A DNA stretch of 64,000 bases from Clavaria fumosa (GCA_951802425.1 OX637803.1:1860001-1924000), one strand, 5' to 3'. Positions 1-11,699 are shown, counted from the first letter of the stretch. A program made the numbers and translations. The notes: a model not told the origin generated them from the letters alone.

Positions 1-457
1 ACCCAACGAAGGTCAAGCGCTTGGGTGAGGCCGACATGCTGAAGAGCCAACGTCTGCAAAAGACGAGATGAGCAACAGAAGCCTTGTTGAACAACAATGA
101 GAAATTGCCTACCACAAACGAGAAGACGTCTGGGATTAAGAAGAGCTCCTGGAACACGGTCGGCGGAGGAAATAGTGGGATGATTGATAACATGGATAAT
201 TCCTAGCGAAAGGTTCAATTGGGGGTCGGTAAAAAAGGTGGCACTCACCATTCTTGGCTTTGACGTCCGCTTTAACGACCTTAGCGAGGAAATTGTGTTT
301 AAAGGGGGGGGTGGAAGAGGGTATGTGCGCGAAGGCGCTGCGGCTCTCCGCCTAGGACGTGCTGGGGCGCGAACACAGTCGCGTAAGTGTGATTCTGTGC
401 GAGCGTGCGCACGTCCAGCGCCGCGGCAGGAATGACGTGAACCGCGGTGACGACCTT

Positions 458-718
458 TTAGAGAATCTTCTTCCACTTTTCCTTGTCCTCGTCAGGCACG
501 TCGATGGAGGCTTCGAAGTGTTCTAGCTCCGCGAAGAGCCCGGCCAGGTTGTACTCTTCGAGTCCACTCGACGCGCACAGAGACGCGGGGAGGCCGTGAT
601 CAAAGTCGGCACGGGGGCGCTTGTCATGAGGTCGTTTCTTCAAGGCAAAATCCGGAACGGCGAAAAACATGAGTCTACTCAAATTGGGGAATTGAGAGTC
701 AGGTGTCGTCCTCGTCAA
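458..718 (-). CDS. Unrecognised short ORF, probably a gene fragment
   Basis: An 86-codon minus-strand frame with a charged, protein-like composition (basic stretch near residues 26-36, acidic C-terminus ending in KWKKIL). I do not recognise the family. An acceptor-like AG (minus strand, near 685) suggests it could be the last exon of a gene whose upstream part was displaced by the transposon that starts just beyond 760. The rest of bases 1-457 shows no convincing gene; a plus-strand frame at 184-435 is arginine/glycine-rich and looks spurious. Confidence 0.3.
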   Translation of the reverse strand: MTRTTPDSQFPNLSRLMFFAVPDFALKKRPHDKRPRADFDHGLPASLCASSGLEEYNLAGLFAELEHFEASIDVPDEDKEKWKKIL

Positions 719-2949
719 TAAAAAATAGTCATAACTAAACTTATGCTACAACAGAACTGATTGACACGGTCAGTTGACTGTGTCTAATAAAGGATGAGCG
801 CGACCGGTCCAATCAATGATGGCCCACAGTCGATCTACTTTTGCTCTACCAATAACGCCTCGAACGCATGTCATATCTACGATCACCGATGCCCCAAGTT
901 TTGAGTAGTATTGGGTTCCGAGGGAATCGACAGCCTCAATGATGCATGGACTAATTGCGACCATGAATATCATGCTGGGGTCTGCAAGATTCAGTGCGCT
1001 AATGGCGGGGAGTTGAATGGCAAATATGTGTTGCAGTTGGCCATAATATATTTCTCTTGTATTCAAGTTCGCGTTGTCGCTTACGGGCATGCTTGTCCAC
1101 AAGAGCTTCATACTAATTGAACCTGGTAAGCCATGTCTGCTACACATTAGTGCAAGTCTTCTCACCCTGATAAAGGTCGCATCACACATATCGTCATGTG
1201 GTTTGAGGGAGGCAGAGGCAACCATTGTGTCGCCATCCAGGTACCGGACCTTGCCGAAACGATCTATGAGCATTTCGGCTACGAGTGGTCGAATAACGGA
1301 TACTGTTGTGTCGAAACGAGTGGCTAGTGCAGCCAATATTTTGTTTGTAAACAAGGGCCCGAGAGGTTCTGAACGGCGTGGTGGCAAAAGCACACAGAAT
1401 CCATCTAGCAAAGGATAACTGGTTAGTTATGGGTGCACCAAGGAGACCGCACTCACAAGAGTTATGAGCAAGCTGGCCGGGGACATGGTTGTGACGAGGG
1501 CGATCTAGTCGAAGTTCCTCGGACATGTTGTGGATGAGCTGGATTTGAGTCAGCCGCGCGTCGTCAACTATATATTGAGCGACGCTAGCATAAGGAAATC
1601 GGCGGCTTCGGATTGCGGGTAGTAAGCGCCCGCAAAATCGCTCTAAAGGGAACGACCAGGACGTCCAGACAGGCCCCGTGGCCTCCACATAGTCGGCAAT
1701 GTGGAGCAACGCATGAATCGTGAGAGGGCATGCACTGAGGCGGCTAGGGTTATGCTGATAATATAAACTGCAATGATGAAGTATGAAGTAGAGCAGAGCA
1801 GAATCCATATTATGACGTACTCTTCATACTTTTCAACCCATCTCGCAAATCCTGCTCGAAGTGTTCTGATGTCGTCCCTTGAGAGCTCGAACTGAAGACA
1901 TACGTGCAGGAGCTTGACAAGCTCTATGAAGTGATCATAATATTTAGACTTTGAGAACCTTTTTCGCAGCAGTACGGGTCCGAGATAGAGTGCCCAGAAT
2001 GACCAGGAATCAGCAGTACAGCTAGAGACATCATGCGCGATGTTTGGGGGGCGCGAACAAAATGCGGAAGGCACGGTTGCGCCGCATCCTGCGGTTAACT
2101 CCCCAATCGCTTCCCAGACGGCCTTCGGAAGGTGGTACGATTCGTGGCCTTGGTCCAAACCCTTAAAATTCCCTGTCCATAATGAAATAAGATTTGGGAT
2201 GAGATTCTCCCATATGAGATGCATGAAGTCATATGGAAACGAGGAGGGAAATACAAGCGATGGAACGAAGCTGAGAATAGGAACGGCTTTTATTCCGTAT
2301 TTCTTGGCTAGGCGGTCCGATTCCTTCTGCGTTGGCGCCAGCTGTACCTCTCGTGCTTGTTCGAGCATCTCTGAGTGGGTGCGTAAGGGAAGATTAACAG
2401 CGACGTATTGAGCGGTGGCAGCGTCCAGCCGTTGGGTGCTTGGAGGCTGTCGGGAAAGGGGTACATAGTACGTCGTCACTCTTTGGCAAGGAGATTGAAC
2501 TCCCGTGATTTTACAGGCACGGCAGGGCGAGAAGGCATTATGACCTTTGATATTTAGAAGCATCGAGAGTGCAGGAATGTCACCCGAAACGACAATAAGA
2601 TAAGCGTGCAGCGCGAATACAGAGGATTGTAGGACGTCGAAAGCACGGATGCCGACTGCCAATTGTAGAAGCTCTTCAACCAGTGGATACAAGAACGAAT
2701 CCATGTCTTTTGGCTTTTTTGGCCCAGGGACGACGCCTAGGCAGAGTATGTACTCTTTTCGGAATCGAATTTCAGGGGGGAGGTTGTAGTTATAAATGAG
2801 GAGAGGCCAAGTAGTTGCCTTGCGTCGGCGAAATGGTGCGAAGCCGTCTGTGGCAAGTCCTAGAGCAATGTCCCGCGAATCAGAGAAGTACATGTAAGGT
2901 AGCACCCGCCCATCAACAATGACCTGCTTCCTTGTAAGGTTAAGGTATA

Positions 2950-4017
2950 CAGTGTACCGGCACCATTTTGCACACTGCCACCGTTTTACACACCAAGAGA
3001 AAAACTTGCTCAATTTCAGTCTGATATTCATCTAAAATTTTCTCCAGCATGCAAGTCATCATGTCAATATTTCCAACAATTTTCAAGAAAATCTGAGAGA
3101 TGGTTACAATGCTGTGATTCGAATTACCCTTTGAAGGTATGATTTTGGTGATATACATACTTTTGAGATGAAAGTGTTACCTGCCTGCCGACTAGGGATG
3201 CCACGGTCCGGTTAAGTCCGGTTCAGGGCCAATTTTTTCGAACCCCGAACCGGACTTTAGGTCCGGTTCAGGCCAAATTCCGAACCTTGAACCTGAGTTC
3301 GGTCCAAGTCTGGTTCATTGGACCGGACTTTTACCAAATAAGGTAATGGTTCGCCCAAATTTGGGCTTCTGAACCTCAATTTTGGTTCGGTTCACCCACT
3401 TGGCTGAACCTGAACCTCATTTTCGGTTCGGTCCAGTCCAGTTCAGGTTCGAACCAAAGTTCAGAACCGAACCGTGGCATCCCTACTGCCGACTTTCTCA
3501 GTAAAAACAACATGTTTGATGGAAAGGAGATATGCTTCTGAATATAACTTGTCTATACTTGGAGGTGATAGCAGCAAAACTGTGTGATTTAGAACAAAAC
3601 CTTTGTTGATGTGCCTTGAACACACTTCCTTTTTTCATTACCATGACAGGAAGGGGTGCTGGTGAAGGACCTTCCTGTGAAGCCAAAATGCCCTTGGAAA
3701 CCAAAGCCAGCCTCAGATGGGTTGAGCATGCATCCAGGACCAAGTGGTGACCCAGAAGATTCGGATGACAAGAGTGATTAGCCTTATGTTGATGGTTCCC
3801 ACAGCTGTGCAAAATGGCTGTTTTCTGCTTGCCATGGTTTCACATTTCATTTTCATTGTATATACCTTGCATTTACCCATAAAAATCTGGAAAAATCAGT
3901 CAAAGCTCCTAAGGCCACTTAGAAACAATCTGTCTCTTTGCTTTTTGGCATGAGGAAGCGAAACACATATGGGGAGGGTAGATTGTATTTGGTGTGCAAA
4001 ATGGTGCCAGTACACTG
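2950..4017. mobile_element. Tc1/mariner-pogo type non-autonomous element in the tnp2 gene
   Basis: Flanked by TA on both sides (2948-2949 and 4018-4019). It has 26-bp terminal inverted repeats beginning CAGTGTAC and ending TTTTGCACAC, with one mismatch between ends. The CAGT start plus TA duplication fits Tc1/mariner/pogo. Without the hAT MITE nested in it (3193-3485 plus its target duplication) it is about 767 bp, too short for a full transposase, and I see no DDE motif. A plus-strand frame ending near 3780 (..GPSGDPEDSDDKSD then stop) might be the tail of a lost transposase. Confidence 0.82.
3193..3485. mobile_element. hAT-type MITE, 293 bp
   Basis: Termini TAGGGATGCCACGGT and its inverse, flanked by a perfect 8-bp target duplication CTGCCGAC (3185-3192 and 3486-3493). 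An 8-bp duplication and TAGGG-type ends are hAT hallmarks. The interior is filled with variants of CCGGTTCAGG/GAACCGGAC, so the strand can fold back over most of its length. It has no coding capacity and depends on an outside transposase. It sits inside the mariner-type element, so it is the youngest of three nested insertions here. Confidence 0.9.
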
Positions 4018-5489
4018 TACAGACCCGTCGAAAATATCGCTGATGCCCTGCGTAGACTGGACGCTTTGACTGCGGTACTTCATCTTCGTTACGAGGTCAA
4101 CATTTCGGTAGAGAGCAACCAGACGGGGAGCCAGGGGGACATAGACAAAGGATTTTCGCGCACGTCGTCCGACAGAGTACCGTGCGGCATTGCAGTACGG
4201 GCATTTATCCAAGAGTGTATGTGGGCCAACGAAGCAACAGCAGGAGTTGGGGCAGCAGTCGTACACAGTGGGATGAAGACCGGAGAGAAAAGCGATGCAG
4301 GATCTAGTCTCCTTCCAGCTTGGAAGAGTATAATTCTGGAAGACGAGCGGCAGAGTTTCAAACGTTTCGTCTTTCAGATGGTCGTGGATTTTCAGAGCAA
4401 ATGCGCGAAGGATAAGTTTGTCGCGTTCATCCATATCATTTGCTATAATGTAGTTCATGTGTAAGCGAGCACATACGAGCAATGCAAAGCTCACCAATTG
4501 CTACGAGATCATGCTCAAAACTTTCTCCTAGTTGGTCTTGAAGATCTAACCCTGTGGATCCTTGCGATGACTCGTAGCTCTTGTCGCTGTGTGCATTCGT
4601 CTCATCACAATCATCTTCCCCTTCATCAGGCGAAATACCTCTAGTCCACTCTCTTGACAGTTTCGACATCGCGTCCTGGACAATAGCCGTCCGACTTGCT
4701 GATTTGTCGTCAATGCTCTCACGGCCGAGTGTAAGTTCAGGATCGCAGGGCTCTTGGATAAATTCCGCATCTGCCTGTGCAGGAACCTCATGACTCTCTA
4801 TTGTGTTACCATCCGAAGGCTGCCATGGTGGTGCCGAGGTACCATGACGAAGAAACGGTGATATTGCTTTAAGCCTCGGTGGCGCCTGGAGCCGGCGATG
4901 CCGATACGCTGTGCTGATACTGACCAGCTGTTGGCAACATACACAGTACTTCTTCCCAGTGGTGTGCAGACTTGTATTGGGCATAACTTTGGTATTGCAG
5001 TGGTCAGAACACGAGAAAACTTGATCAGAGAGAATTAACGGACCACAAAAGATTATATGGTTCGTCGGTGGACGTGCCCAAAAAGAACATTGCGATGTCT
5101 TAAATCAGATGGGGGAAAAGGGCAGGTGAGCAGGCAGGAAATTCACAACGCCGTTTAATTTAGGCTTTACGTCCCTAATCTAAGTCCCTAAATTAGGGCC
5201 CTAAGTGATTAAGTTTCTAAATCATCTGGTATACATCAGCAAAACGGGGGTGATACTGCAGTAGACTGTGTAGATCTACATAGACCCTGTAGAACCCATA
5301 GAACCCATAGACAACTTCCTGGTCTATGTAGAACTACATAGATACAGGCCTTTCTATGTAGAACTATGTAGAACTATGTAGATGGTGCTTCCAGCCTGCC
5401 ACCACCACCCCTCCCTTCCTTTGCACACCAGCTGCTGCGAATCAATGGCCCAGGTCCCCGTCATCGGTCTGTGACCGCAGTGGGGGGCC

Positions 5490-7140
5490 TGGGCCATTGT
5501 TGCTGCTGCTGTTGCTGCTGCCGCCACCCGCCGCCGCCGCCCACCGCCGTTGCTGCTGCCGCCACCGCCGCCGCCGCCCACCGCTGTCGCTGCTGTTGCC
5601 GCCGCCGCCGCCGCTGTTGCCGCCGCCGCCGCCCGCCGCTGTCGCTGCTGTTGCCGCCGCCGCCGCCCGTCGCTGTCGCTGCTGCTGCCGCCGCCACCGC
5701 CCGCCGCTGTCGCTGCTGCTGCCGCCACCACCGCCGCTGTCGCTGCTGCTGCCGCCGCCGCCGCCGCTGTTGCCGCCGCCCATTGCTGTTGCTGCCGCCG
5801 CCGCCGCCGCCGCTGTTGCCGCCGCCGCCGCCCGTCGCTGTTGTTGCTGCTGCTGCCGCCGCCGCCCGCCGCCCGCCGCTGTCGCTGCTGTTGCCGCCGC
5901 CGCCGCCCGTCGCTGTCGCTGCTGCTGCCGCCGCCGCCGCCCGCCGCTGTTGCCGCCGCCGCCGCCGCCCGTCGCTGTCGCTGCTGCTGCCGCCGCCTCC
6001 GCCGCTGTCGCTGCTGCTGCCGCCGCCTCCGCCGCTTTCGCTGCTGCTGCCGCCGCCTCCGCCGCTGTCGCTGCTGCTGCCGCCGCCTCCGCCGCTTTCG
6101 CTGCTGCTGCCGCCGCCTCCGCCGCTGTCGCTGCTGCTGCCGCCGCCTCCGCCGCTGTCGCTGCTGCTGCCGCCGCCTCCGCCGCTGTCGCTGCTGCTGC
6201 CGCCGCCTCCGCCGCTGTCGCTGCTGCTGCCGCCGCCTCCGCCGCTGTCGCTGCTGCTGCCGCCGCCTCCGCCGCTGTCGCTGCTGCTGCCGCCGCCTCC
6301 GCCGCTGTCGCTGCTGCTGCCGCCGCCTCCGCCGCTGTCGCTGCTGCTGCCGCCGCCTCCGCCGCTGTCGCTGCTGCTGCCGCCGCCTCCGCCGCTGTCG
6401 CTGCTGCTGCCGCCGCCTCCGCCGCTGTCGCTGCTGCTGCCGCCGCCTCCGCCGCTGTCGCTGCTGCCGCCGCCGCCGCTGCCCGCTGCTGTTGCTGCTG
6501 CCACCGCCGCCGCCTGCCGCCGCCGCTCACCGCTGTTGCTGCTGCCGCCACCGCCGCCGCTCGCCGCCACCGCTGTCGCTGCTGCTGCCGCCGCCCGCCG
6601 CTGTCGCTGCTGTTGCCGCCGCCGCCGCCCGTCGCTGTCGCTGCTGCTGCCGCCGCCGCCGCCCGCCGCTGTTGCTGCCGCCGCTGCCGCCCGTCGCTGT
6701 TGTTGCTGCTGCCACCGCCGCCCACCGCTGTTGCTGCTGCCGCCACCGCCGCCGCCCGCCGCCGCCGCCGCCGCCCGCTGCTGTTGCTGCTGCTGCCGCC
6801 GCCGCCGCCGCCTGCCGCTGTTGCTGCTGCCGCCACCGCTGCCCGCCGCTGTTGCTGCTGCTGCCGCCGCCGCCGCCCGCCGCTGTTGCTGCTGCCGCCG
6901 CCGCCCGCCGCCGCCGTCATCCGCTGCTACCGCCGCCGCCCGCCGCCGCCGTCATCCGCTGCTACCGCCGCTGCCGTCGTCCGCTGCTGCTGCTGATGCT
7001 GCCGTTGTCGTCATCGTCCGCTGCTGCTGCTGCGGCCGCTACCGCCACCATCGCTGTTGCGGCCGCTACCGCCACCATCGCTGTTGCTGCCGCTGCCGAT
7101 GCTGCTGCTGTCGCTGCCGCCGCCGTCGTCGTCGTTGCTG
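5490..7140. repeat. CCG/CTG triplet-rich tract
   Basis: About 1.65 kb composed almost only of CCG, GCC, CTG and GTC triplets, including the regular 30-bp array listed separately. All six frames stay open over long distances and give poly-Ala/Gly/Pro/Leu strings, which is a composition effect and not evidence of a protein. Confidence 0.95.
5998..6465. repeat. 30-bp minisatellite, about 15-16 copies
   Basis: Head-to-tail copies of a 30-bp unit (gctgtcgctgctg then ctgccgccgcctccgcc), nearly identical; two early copies have TTC in place of GTC. The near-perfect copies indicate recent expansion from the surrounding triplet repeat. Confidence 0.93.
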
Positions 7141-7390
7141 GAGGAGAGAGAGAGGGAAAGGAAGAGGGAGGAGGGAGGGAGGGAGGGGAGGGAGAGAGGA
7201 GAAAGAGGAGGAGGGGTGAGAGAGTGGGGTGAGGGTGAGGGTGCCGCCGCCGTCCGTTGACCTGTAAATAGTGGAATGAAAAAATAAAATAAAATGAAAA
7301 TGAAACAAGACGGGGGAGGGCGCACCCGGTGTTGCTGCCGCCGCTGTTGCCACCGCCGCTGTCACTGTCGCCGCCGCTGCTGCCGCCACT

Positions 7391-7630
7391 GAAGGAGAGG
7401 GAGAGGGAGAGGGAGAGGGAGAGGGAGAGGGAGAGGGAGAGGGAGAGGGAGAGGGAGAGGGAGAGGGAGAGGGAGAGGGAGAGGGAGAGGGAGAGGGAGA
7501 GGGAGAGGGAGAGGGAGAGGGAGAGGGAGAGGGAGAGGGAGAGGGAGAGGGAGAGGGAGAGGGAGAGGGAGAGGGAGAGGGAGAGGGAGAGGGAGAGGGA
7601 GAGGGAGAGGGAGAGGGAGAGGGGGAGGAG
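7391..7630. repeat. (GAGAGG)n hexanucleotide array, about 38 copies
   Basis: A pure purine hexanucleotide tract of about 230 bp, degenerating at its 3' edge into GGGGGAGGAGAGG. Purine-only strands of this kind can form triplex DNA. A related, less regular GAGGGAGG zone lies at 7141-7230. Confidence 0.95.
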
Positions 7631-7879
7631 AGGGAGAGGGGGAGGAGAGGGGAGAGAGGAGGGTGCGGGTGCCGCCGCCGCCGCCGCTGCCGTCGTCGTC
7701 ATCGCCGTCATCGCGCCGCCGCTGCCGCTGAAGGAGGGAGGAAAGAGAGGGAGGAGAGAGTGTGGAGGGTGCCGAGAGTGATGTGTCATGTTCAACATGA
7801 TCACATGGTCATATTTCAAATTACATAATACAAGTGGCAGTGACGACAGCAGTGACAGTGAGTGCGAGCAGTGACGATG

Positions 7880-8560
7880 ACGGCGGCGGGCAGTGATGGC
7901 AAGGGCAGCGGCGCGTCGTCGGCGGCGGACAGTGACGAGGTGGCGGCGGCGGCGGCAATGGACAGTGACGACGAGGGCGGCGGCGGCAGCAGCGACGGAC
8001 AGTGACGACGAGGGCGGCGGCAGCAGCGGCGGCGGACAGTGATGAGGGCGGCGGCGGCGGTGGCGGCAGCGGGCAGTGACGACGACGGTGGCGGACAGTG
8101 CTGACAAGGGCGGCGGCACGTCGGACAGTGACGAGGGCGTCGGCGGCGGCGGCGACGGACAGTGACGACGAGGGCAGCGGCGGCAGCGGCGGCGGATAGT
8201 GACGAGGACGGCGGCGGCGGTGGCAGGCAGTGACGATGACGGCGGCGGACAGAGATGACAAGGGCGGCAGACATTGATGAGGGCGGCGGCGGACAGTGAC
8301 GAGGACGGCGGCGGCGGCGGCGGGCGGTGACGAGGATGGCAGCGGACAGTGATGACAAGGGCGGTGGCGCGGCGTCGGCGGCAGTGACGAGGACGGTGGC
8401 GGTGGCGGCGGCGGGCAGTGACGAGGATGGCGGCAGACAGTGACGAGGGCAGCGGCGGCAGCGGCGGCGGACAGTGACGAGGGTGGCGGCAGCAGCGGCG
8501 GCGGACAGTGATGAGGGCGGCGGCAGTGGCGGCGGATAGTGACGAGGGCGGCGGCGGCGC
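7880..8560. repeat. GGCGGCGGACAGTGACGAG-type minisatellite
   Basis: Imperfect units of roughly 20-40 bp sharing GGACAGTGACGA between GGCGGC runs. On the plus strand it is G-rich, opposite to the C-rich tract at 5490-7140, so the two halves of the host element are partly complementary. Confidence 0.88.
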
Positions 8561-8916
8561 ATGACAATGACGGCCACAGCAGTGACCACCACCATGACAA
8601 TGATGGTGGGCAGCTCTACTAGTGGTACATAGCACCATGTTCTACAACTTGAACAAGGGCCATTCATTGAACAGACTGCAGCTCCAGAAAGGCCTCATCT
8701 ACATAGTACTGCATAGATGCACCTTAGTCTATGAAGAGCTGCAGAGGCCTGCATAGATACACCTGATTCTATGGTGTCTATGGCCTTCTATGGCTTCTAC
8801 AATCCAAAAACAGGTTTTGCTGATGTATATATGTGCGGACTACGAAAAAGCTCGCATCGCCCTTTGGAAGAAGTTTCTGCGGGTCCAGTGTTATTTCTGT
8901 TAATTCAGGAGGCCAG

Positions 8917-9745
8917 ATGCGCAGACAGGAAACAGACACAGCACCAACCAAAGACTCGGCCACGTCCAAATCGAAACCAGGGGCGAAACGGCAAAAGAAA
9001 AGTACTACGGATGTCGAGGCCGAAATTGCAACTTTAAGAGGTGAGTTCTTATTCACATTCATCGAAGAGCAGTTTGATAAATCCATTCAACTTCAGAGAA
9101 GCTTGCAGAAGCTATCGTCGTACAGAAGAAGGCCGAAGAGGCGACGGTGGCAGCCAACAAAGCAAAAGATGAAGCCGAAGCAGCGAGGATAGATTTGGAA
9201 CTGAGGAGTAAATCGACGGAACCGAATGCAGGCCTATCCAAAATCCAGAAGCCGAAAGCCTCGGAAATGTCAGAAGGCAATGGCCGACTGTGTAAAGCGA
9301 TGGGATTACAAGATGATAAGGCAACTTACCTCGCCATTCAGGTGAGCGATATACAGTAGCACTGTCGATCCAAACCCACTGATGAAAATGAAGTCAACGG
9401 TTCGCGATCTTGTACATCAGGTTAGGCTTGATCTACGGTTGGAATATCGTCGACAACCTGCCAAAGACCTCGGCGACCTGTTCAAGATGGTAGGTGGAGA
9501 ATCGCTTTCAGAATTGCTGCTTACCTGTCTTGCAGGCACGCAACCTTCAGCCTCACTTGCGACGCTTTCAAAACGATTGGGCAACAGCCGAACTGGTCAA
9601 GCAGTATCTCAGCAATCGCCGCAAGAGCGAGGTGCGCAAGAGAAAGCTGCCTCATATGCAAGTTCAAAGAGACAAACATCGTCACATTGACGAATTAGAT
9701 TCAGACGGCGAGAATGAGAACGAGGGGGAAGGTGAGAACGATTGA
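8917..9745 (+). CDS. Coiled-coil protein of unknown function
   Basis: Four exons fit with consistent phase and canonical splice sites: 8917-9040, 9097-9341, 9394-9489, 9536-9745, giving 224 aa. The N-terminus (residues 1-35) is Lys/Ser/Thr-rich. Residues about 38-75 are a predicted coiled coil (EAEIATLREKLAEA, then Ala/Glu/Lys heptads). A conserved-looking globular part follows (GRLCKAMGLQDD, TVRDLVHQ, DWATAELVKQYLSNRR), and the tail is acidic (DELDSDGENENEGEGEND). The Lys/Arg-rich segments suggest a nuclear or nucleic-acid-associated protein, but that is inference. I do not recognise the family. The repeat-filled element ends only 90 bp upstream, so the native promoter or first exon may have been displaced; a longer reading from 8833 is possible. 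Confidence 0.65.
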
Positions 9746-11153
9746 AAACCTGTGGCACACCATAATAGCTTTCGATACGCGTCGTAAAAACATTGATCGA
9801 GGAGCTATGGCCCTAACGACCAGATCATGAGTGTCGAAGAAGGGTGCCGCTACGTCCGGTGCTCTGGCGAAGGTGCGTGCAGACAGACAAATTTCTGATT
9901 GAGCTCAACGTCACATTCAAAATTGAGACTGAACACATACTGGATGATGGGCAGTACCTCTTAAGCCATGTCCATTATCCTCGAAAGCGAGAGTTGATGA
10001 GCTTTCATTCGGCGAAGGTAAATTGGTTAAGTGTGGCTCGGGAGTGGCAAGGGCGACATGGACAATACCTGACATGCCCATTCGAAAGATAATATATATG
10101 AGAGGCTTGGGGTACGCGGCCGTGGAGTTCGAGTAGAGTGTCTGTGTCCCGTTGAGGAGTCTTCAACCCTAGCCGCTCCTGCGGTGACCGCTACAAGAAC
10201 ACGCAAGTCTACTCGGATCGCTGAGAAAGCACGCAAGGGCAGCGAGCTAGTTTCTCAACGCTGCGGGACACTGGGCGCGGACTTGTTTTACACCACATGT
10301 CCTTTCGGCAATGGGATCTTTGATTGCAAACGACGTCAACAAAGCACTACATCTACAACTACTCGGCCTTGGTGGTGGTGAGAAACAAGAAAGGAAAATG
10401 TGACAGACTGACGCGTGCCGCAACATGTGCTCCGAACCCCGGAAGTTTCCGAAAATATCACATCATGTGCCCGTGAGACTTTTGGCAACCTCCGAGGCTC
10501 CGAGTATATAGGTCGTGGGGATCGCATTTCAAATTTTTTCTTTTTTCCCCTTACCTCCTCACTCTCACGTTAGCAATTATAATAGATGTAAATATTAGTA
10601 TACCCGCTCGTGAAAGAAAGGGCGCCTAAGCCTGCGCCATTGTAAACTGTCCAAGCAGAAACCAGAGCAAGAAATTAATGAGCGATCCGCTTGGAGCACG
10701 CATCAGTGTGTCAGGTATGGTCTGTCCATTTTGCCGCTCGCGAGCCATATACTAAACCACGACGATTATCTTTTACTGTCTACGTTTGAAGCCCATTCGC
10801 TCCCAATCCGCCAACGCCGACGCAAACGACGGGAAATGTCTCTTCCCTACTGCATCGGCAAGCGCCAGTAGTGTCTGCGGGCCCACAGCACAAGTCAGAA
10901 GACGACGACAGCGAGTCATGCATAAGCCAGTGCTGCGCTCCCATTCACGTCGTCGGGTATCATTGCTGAGGTCACGAAGTTCAAATATATATTTGACCGT
11001 GCAGAAGCGAGGTGAGTAAAGATTCTACATATGCTACCACTTCAGCAACTAAAGAGCCCTAATTCGCACGGCTCATCACCGTGACGTCTGTTTAGCGCAG
11101 GCGATTCTATCAATACATCCATAGATTGGACACCAGATCGACACCAGATCCAC
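9746..11153. other. Unresolved host-like sequence with a possible promoter
   Basis: No gene model can be closed here. A plus-strand frame at 9844-10092 (ends in PFER) and one at 10184-10381 look partly protein-like. A TATATA box at about 10503, a pyrimidine-rich stretch at 10530-10570 and a plus-strand Ser/Arg-rich frame at 10786-11019 ending at a donor-like GTGAGT could be the start of another gene. The strands and splice sites do not let me choose one model. Confidence 0.3.
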
Positions 11154-11541
11154 TTACATCTCTCCTGTCAAAATTCCATGCCCAGCAACTCGTAGTAGTA
11201 TATCCGCGCATTGGTGAGCCAAATGCATATTTTGTCTAGCATCGTGCAGCTGACATTGACAAATACTGGCCATTTTCTGTGCTTCATCGTACTGCGCCGC
11301 GGCGTAACATGTAAGAATCCGTAGGGATTGGCATAGTGCATACGCCTGATGTAGTTCTTGGTGTACGGATACGTTTGGTGCCTAAGAAAAATGGTAGGAA
11401 TGCTTGTTCGTGTTCGAGTCCCATATGTCTTACATCCATTAATACTTGTCGCCATGCTTCAGCGAATTCCTCGTTGTTATTCTCCACGGTCTGTACTCCG
11501 GGAGCTGGGTGGATGGAGCACGTCGAATTTGAAGGATCCAT
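11154..11541 (-). CDS. Small unknown two-exon gene
   Basis: Exon 1 is 11541-11434, the intron 11433-11382 (GTAAGA...TTCTTAG, 52 bp) and exon 2 11381-11154, giving 111 aa. The spliced protein reads MDPSNSTCSIHP.. then LHQAYALCQSLRILTC and a helical, Cys/His-containing C-terminal half (DEAQKMASICQCQLHDARQ). A strong donor (GTAAGTGG) sits exactly at the stop codon, so the real gene may continue in another exon below 11154. No family recognised. The two unspliced frames covering this stretch give less convincing proteins. Confidence 0.5.
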
Positions 11542-11699
11542 TGGGATGCAACAGTTAAGTTATTGTGCTCGTGGAGAGAGCAGAAATGTGGGCCCAATGT
11601 AATCTGCATGAAGCTTTTTTGAAGGTAGGTCCAGCATGACCTCACTTAGTTGTCTGTGCACTTAGTTGCCTAACCGCTTAGATCCCTGAGGTTCCTTTA

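Larger units (their letters stand above)
770..4984 (-). pseudogene. EnSpm/CACTA-type tnp2 transposase, interrupted by a mariner-type insertion
   Basis: DNA transposase of the tnp2 family (Pfam Transposase_21 type), which cuts and pastes EnSpm/CMC elements. Visible exons on the minus strand: 4984-4495 (N-terminal Cys/His zinc-finger-like part CVCCQ..HRR), 4442-4018 (second Cys-rich cluster CCPNSCCCF..CPYCN), then, after a foreign insertion at 2950-4017, 2949-1817 (core: DSRDIALGLATDGFAPF, GVVPGPKKPKDMDSF, FPYDFMHLIWEN), 1767-1457 (ALLHIADYVEATGPVW, MERFCG-like PLERFCG) and about 1418-770 (DGDTM, YGQLQHIF, VDMTCVRGVIGR). Introns are about 50 bp. The sequence on each side of the insertion joins in frame as DIFDGSV|YLNL, as expected for this family, so the transposase was nearly intact until the insertion. 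Total coding length is about 1000 codons, normal for the family. I could not find CACTA termini, so the ends of the whole element are unknown. Confidence 0.9.
5232..8827. mobile_element. TA-flanked TIR element filled with micro- and minisatellites
   Basis: Inverted termini TACATCAGCAAAAC (5232-5245) and its complement (8814-8827), each bordered outside by TA (5230-5231, 8828-8829), consistent with Tc1/mariner-like target choice. Both subterminal zones (about 5255-5385 and 8695-8790) carry many CTACATAG/CTATGTAG motifs. Everything between is low-complexity repeat: CCG/CTG triplets, a 30-bp minisatellite, a GAGAGG tract and a second GGC-rich minisatellite in the opposite strand sense. No transposase is visible. 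The 14-bp match between ends is short; the exact placement at the outer edge of both subterminal repeat zones is what makes me accept it. Confidence 0.65.

Noticed and set aside
770..5231. CACTA terminal repeats for the tnp2 element
   Set aside because: No matching CACTA ends with a 3-bp duplication could be found on either side, so no element borders are given.
5354..8667. Long frames rich in Ala, Pro, Ser, Arg across the triplet and hexanucleotide tracts
   Set aside because: Simple-sequence composition keeps all frames open; no domain, splice signals or codon pattern.
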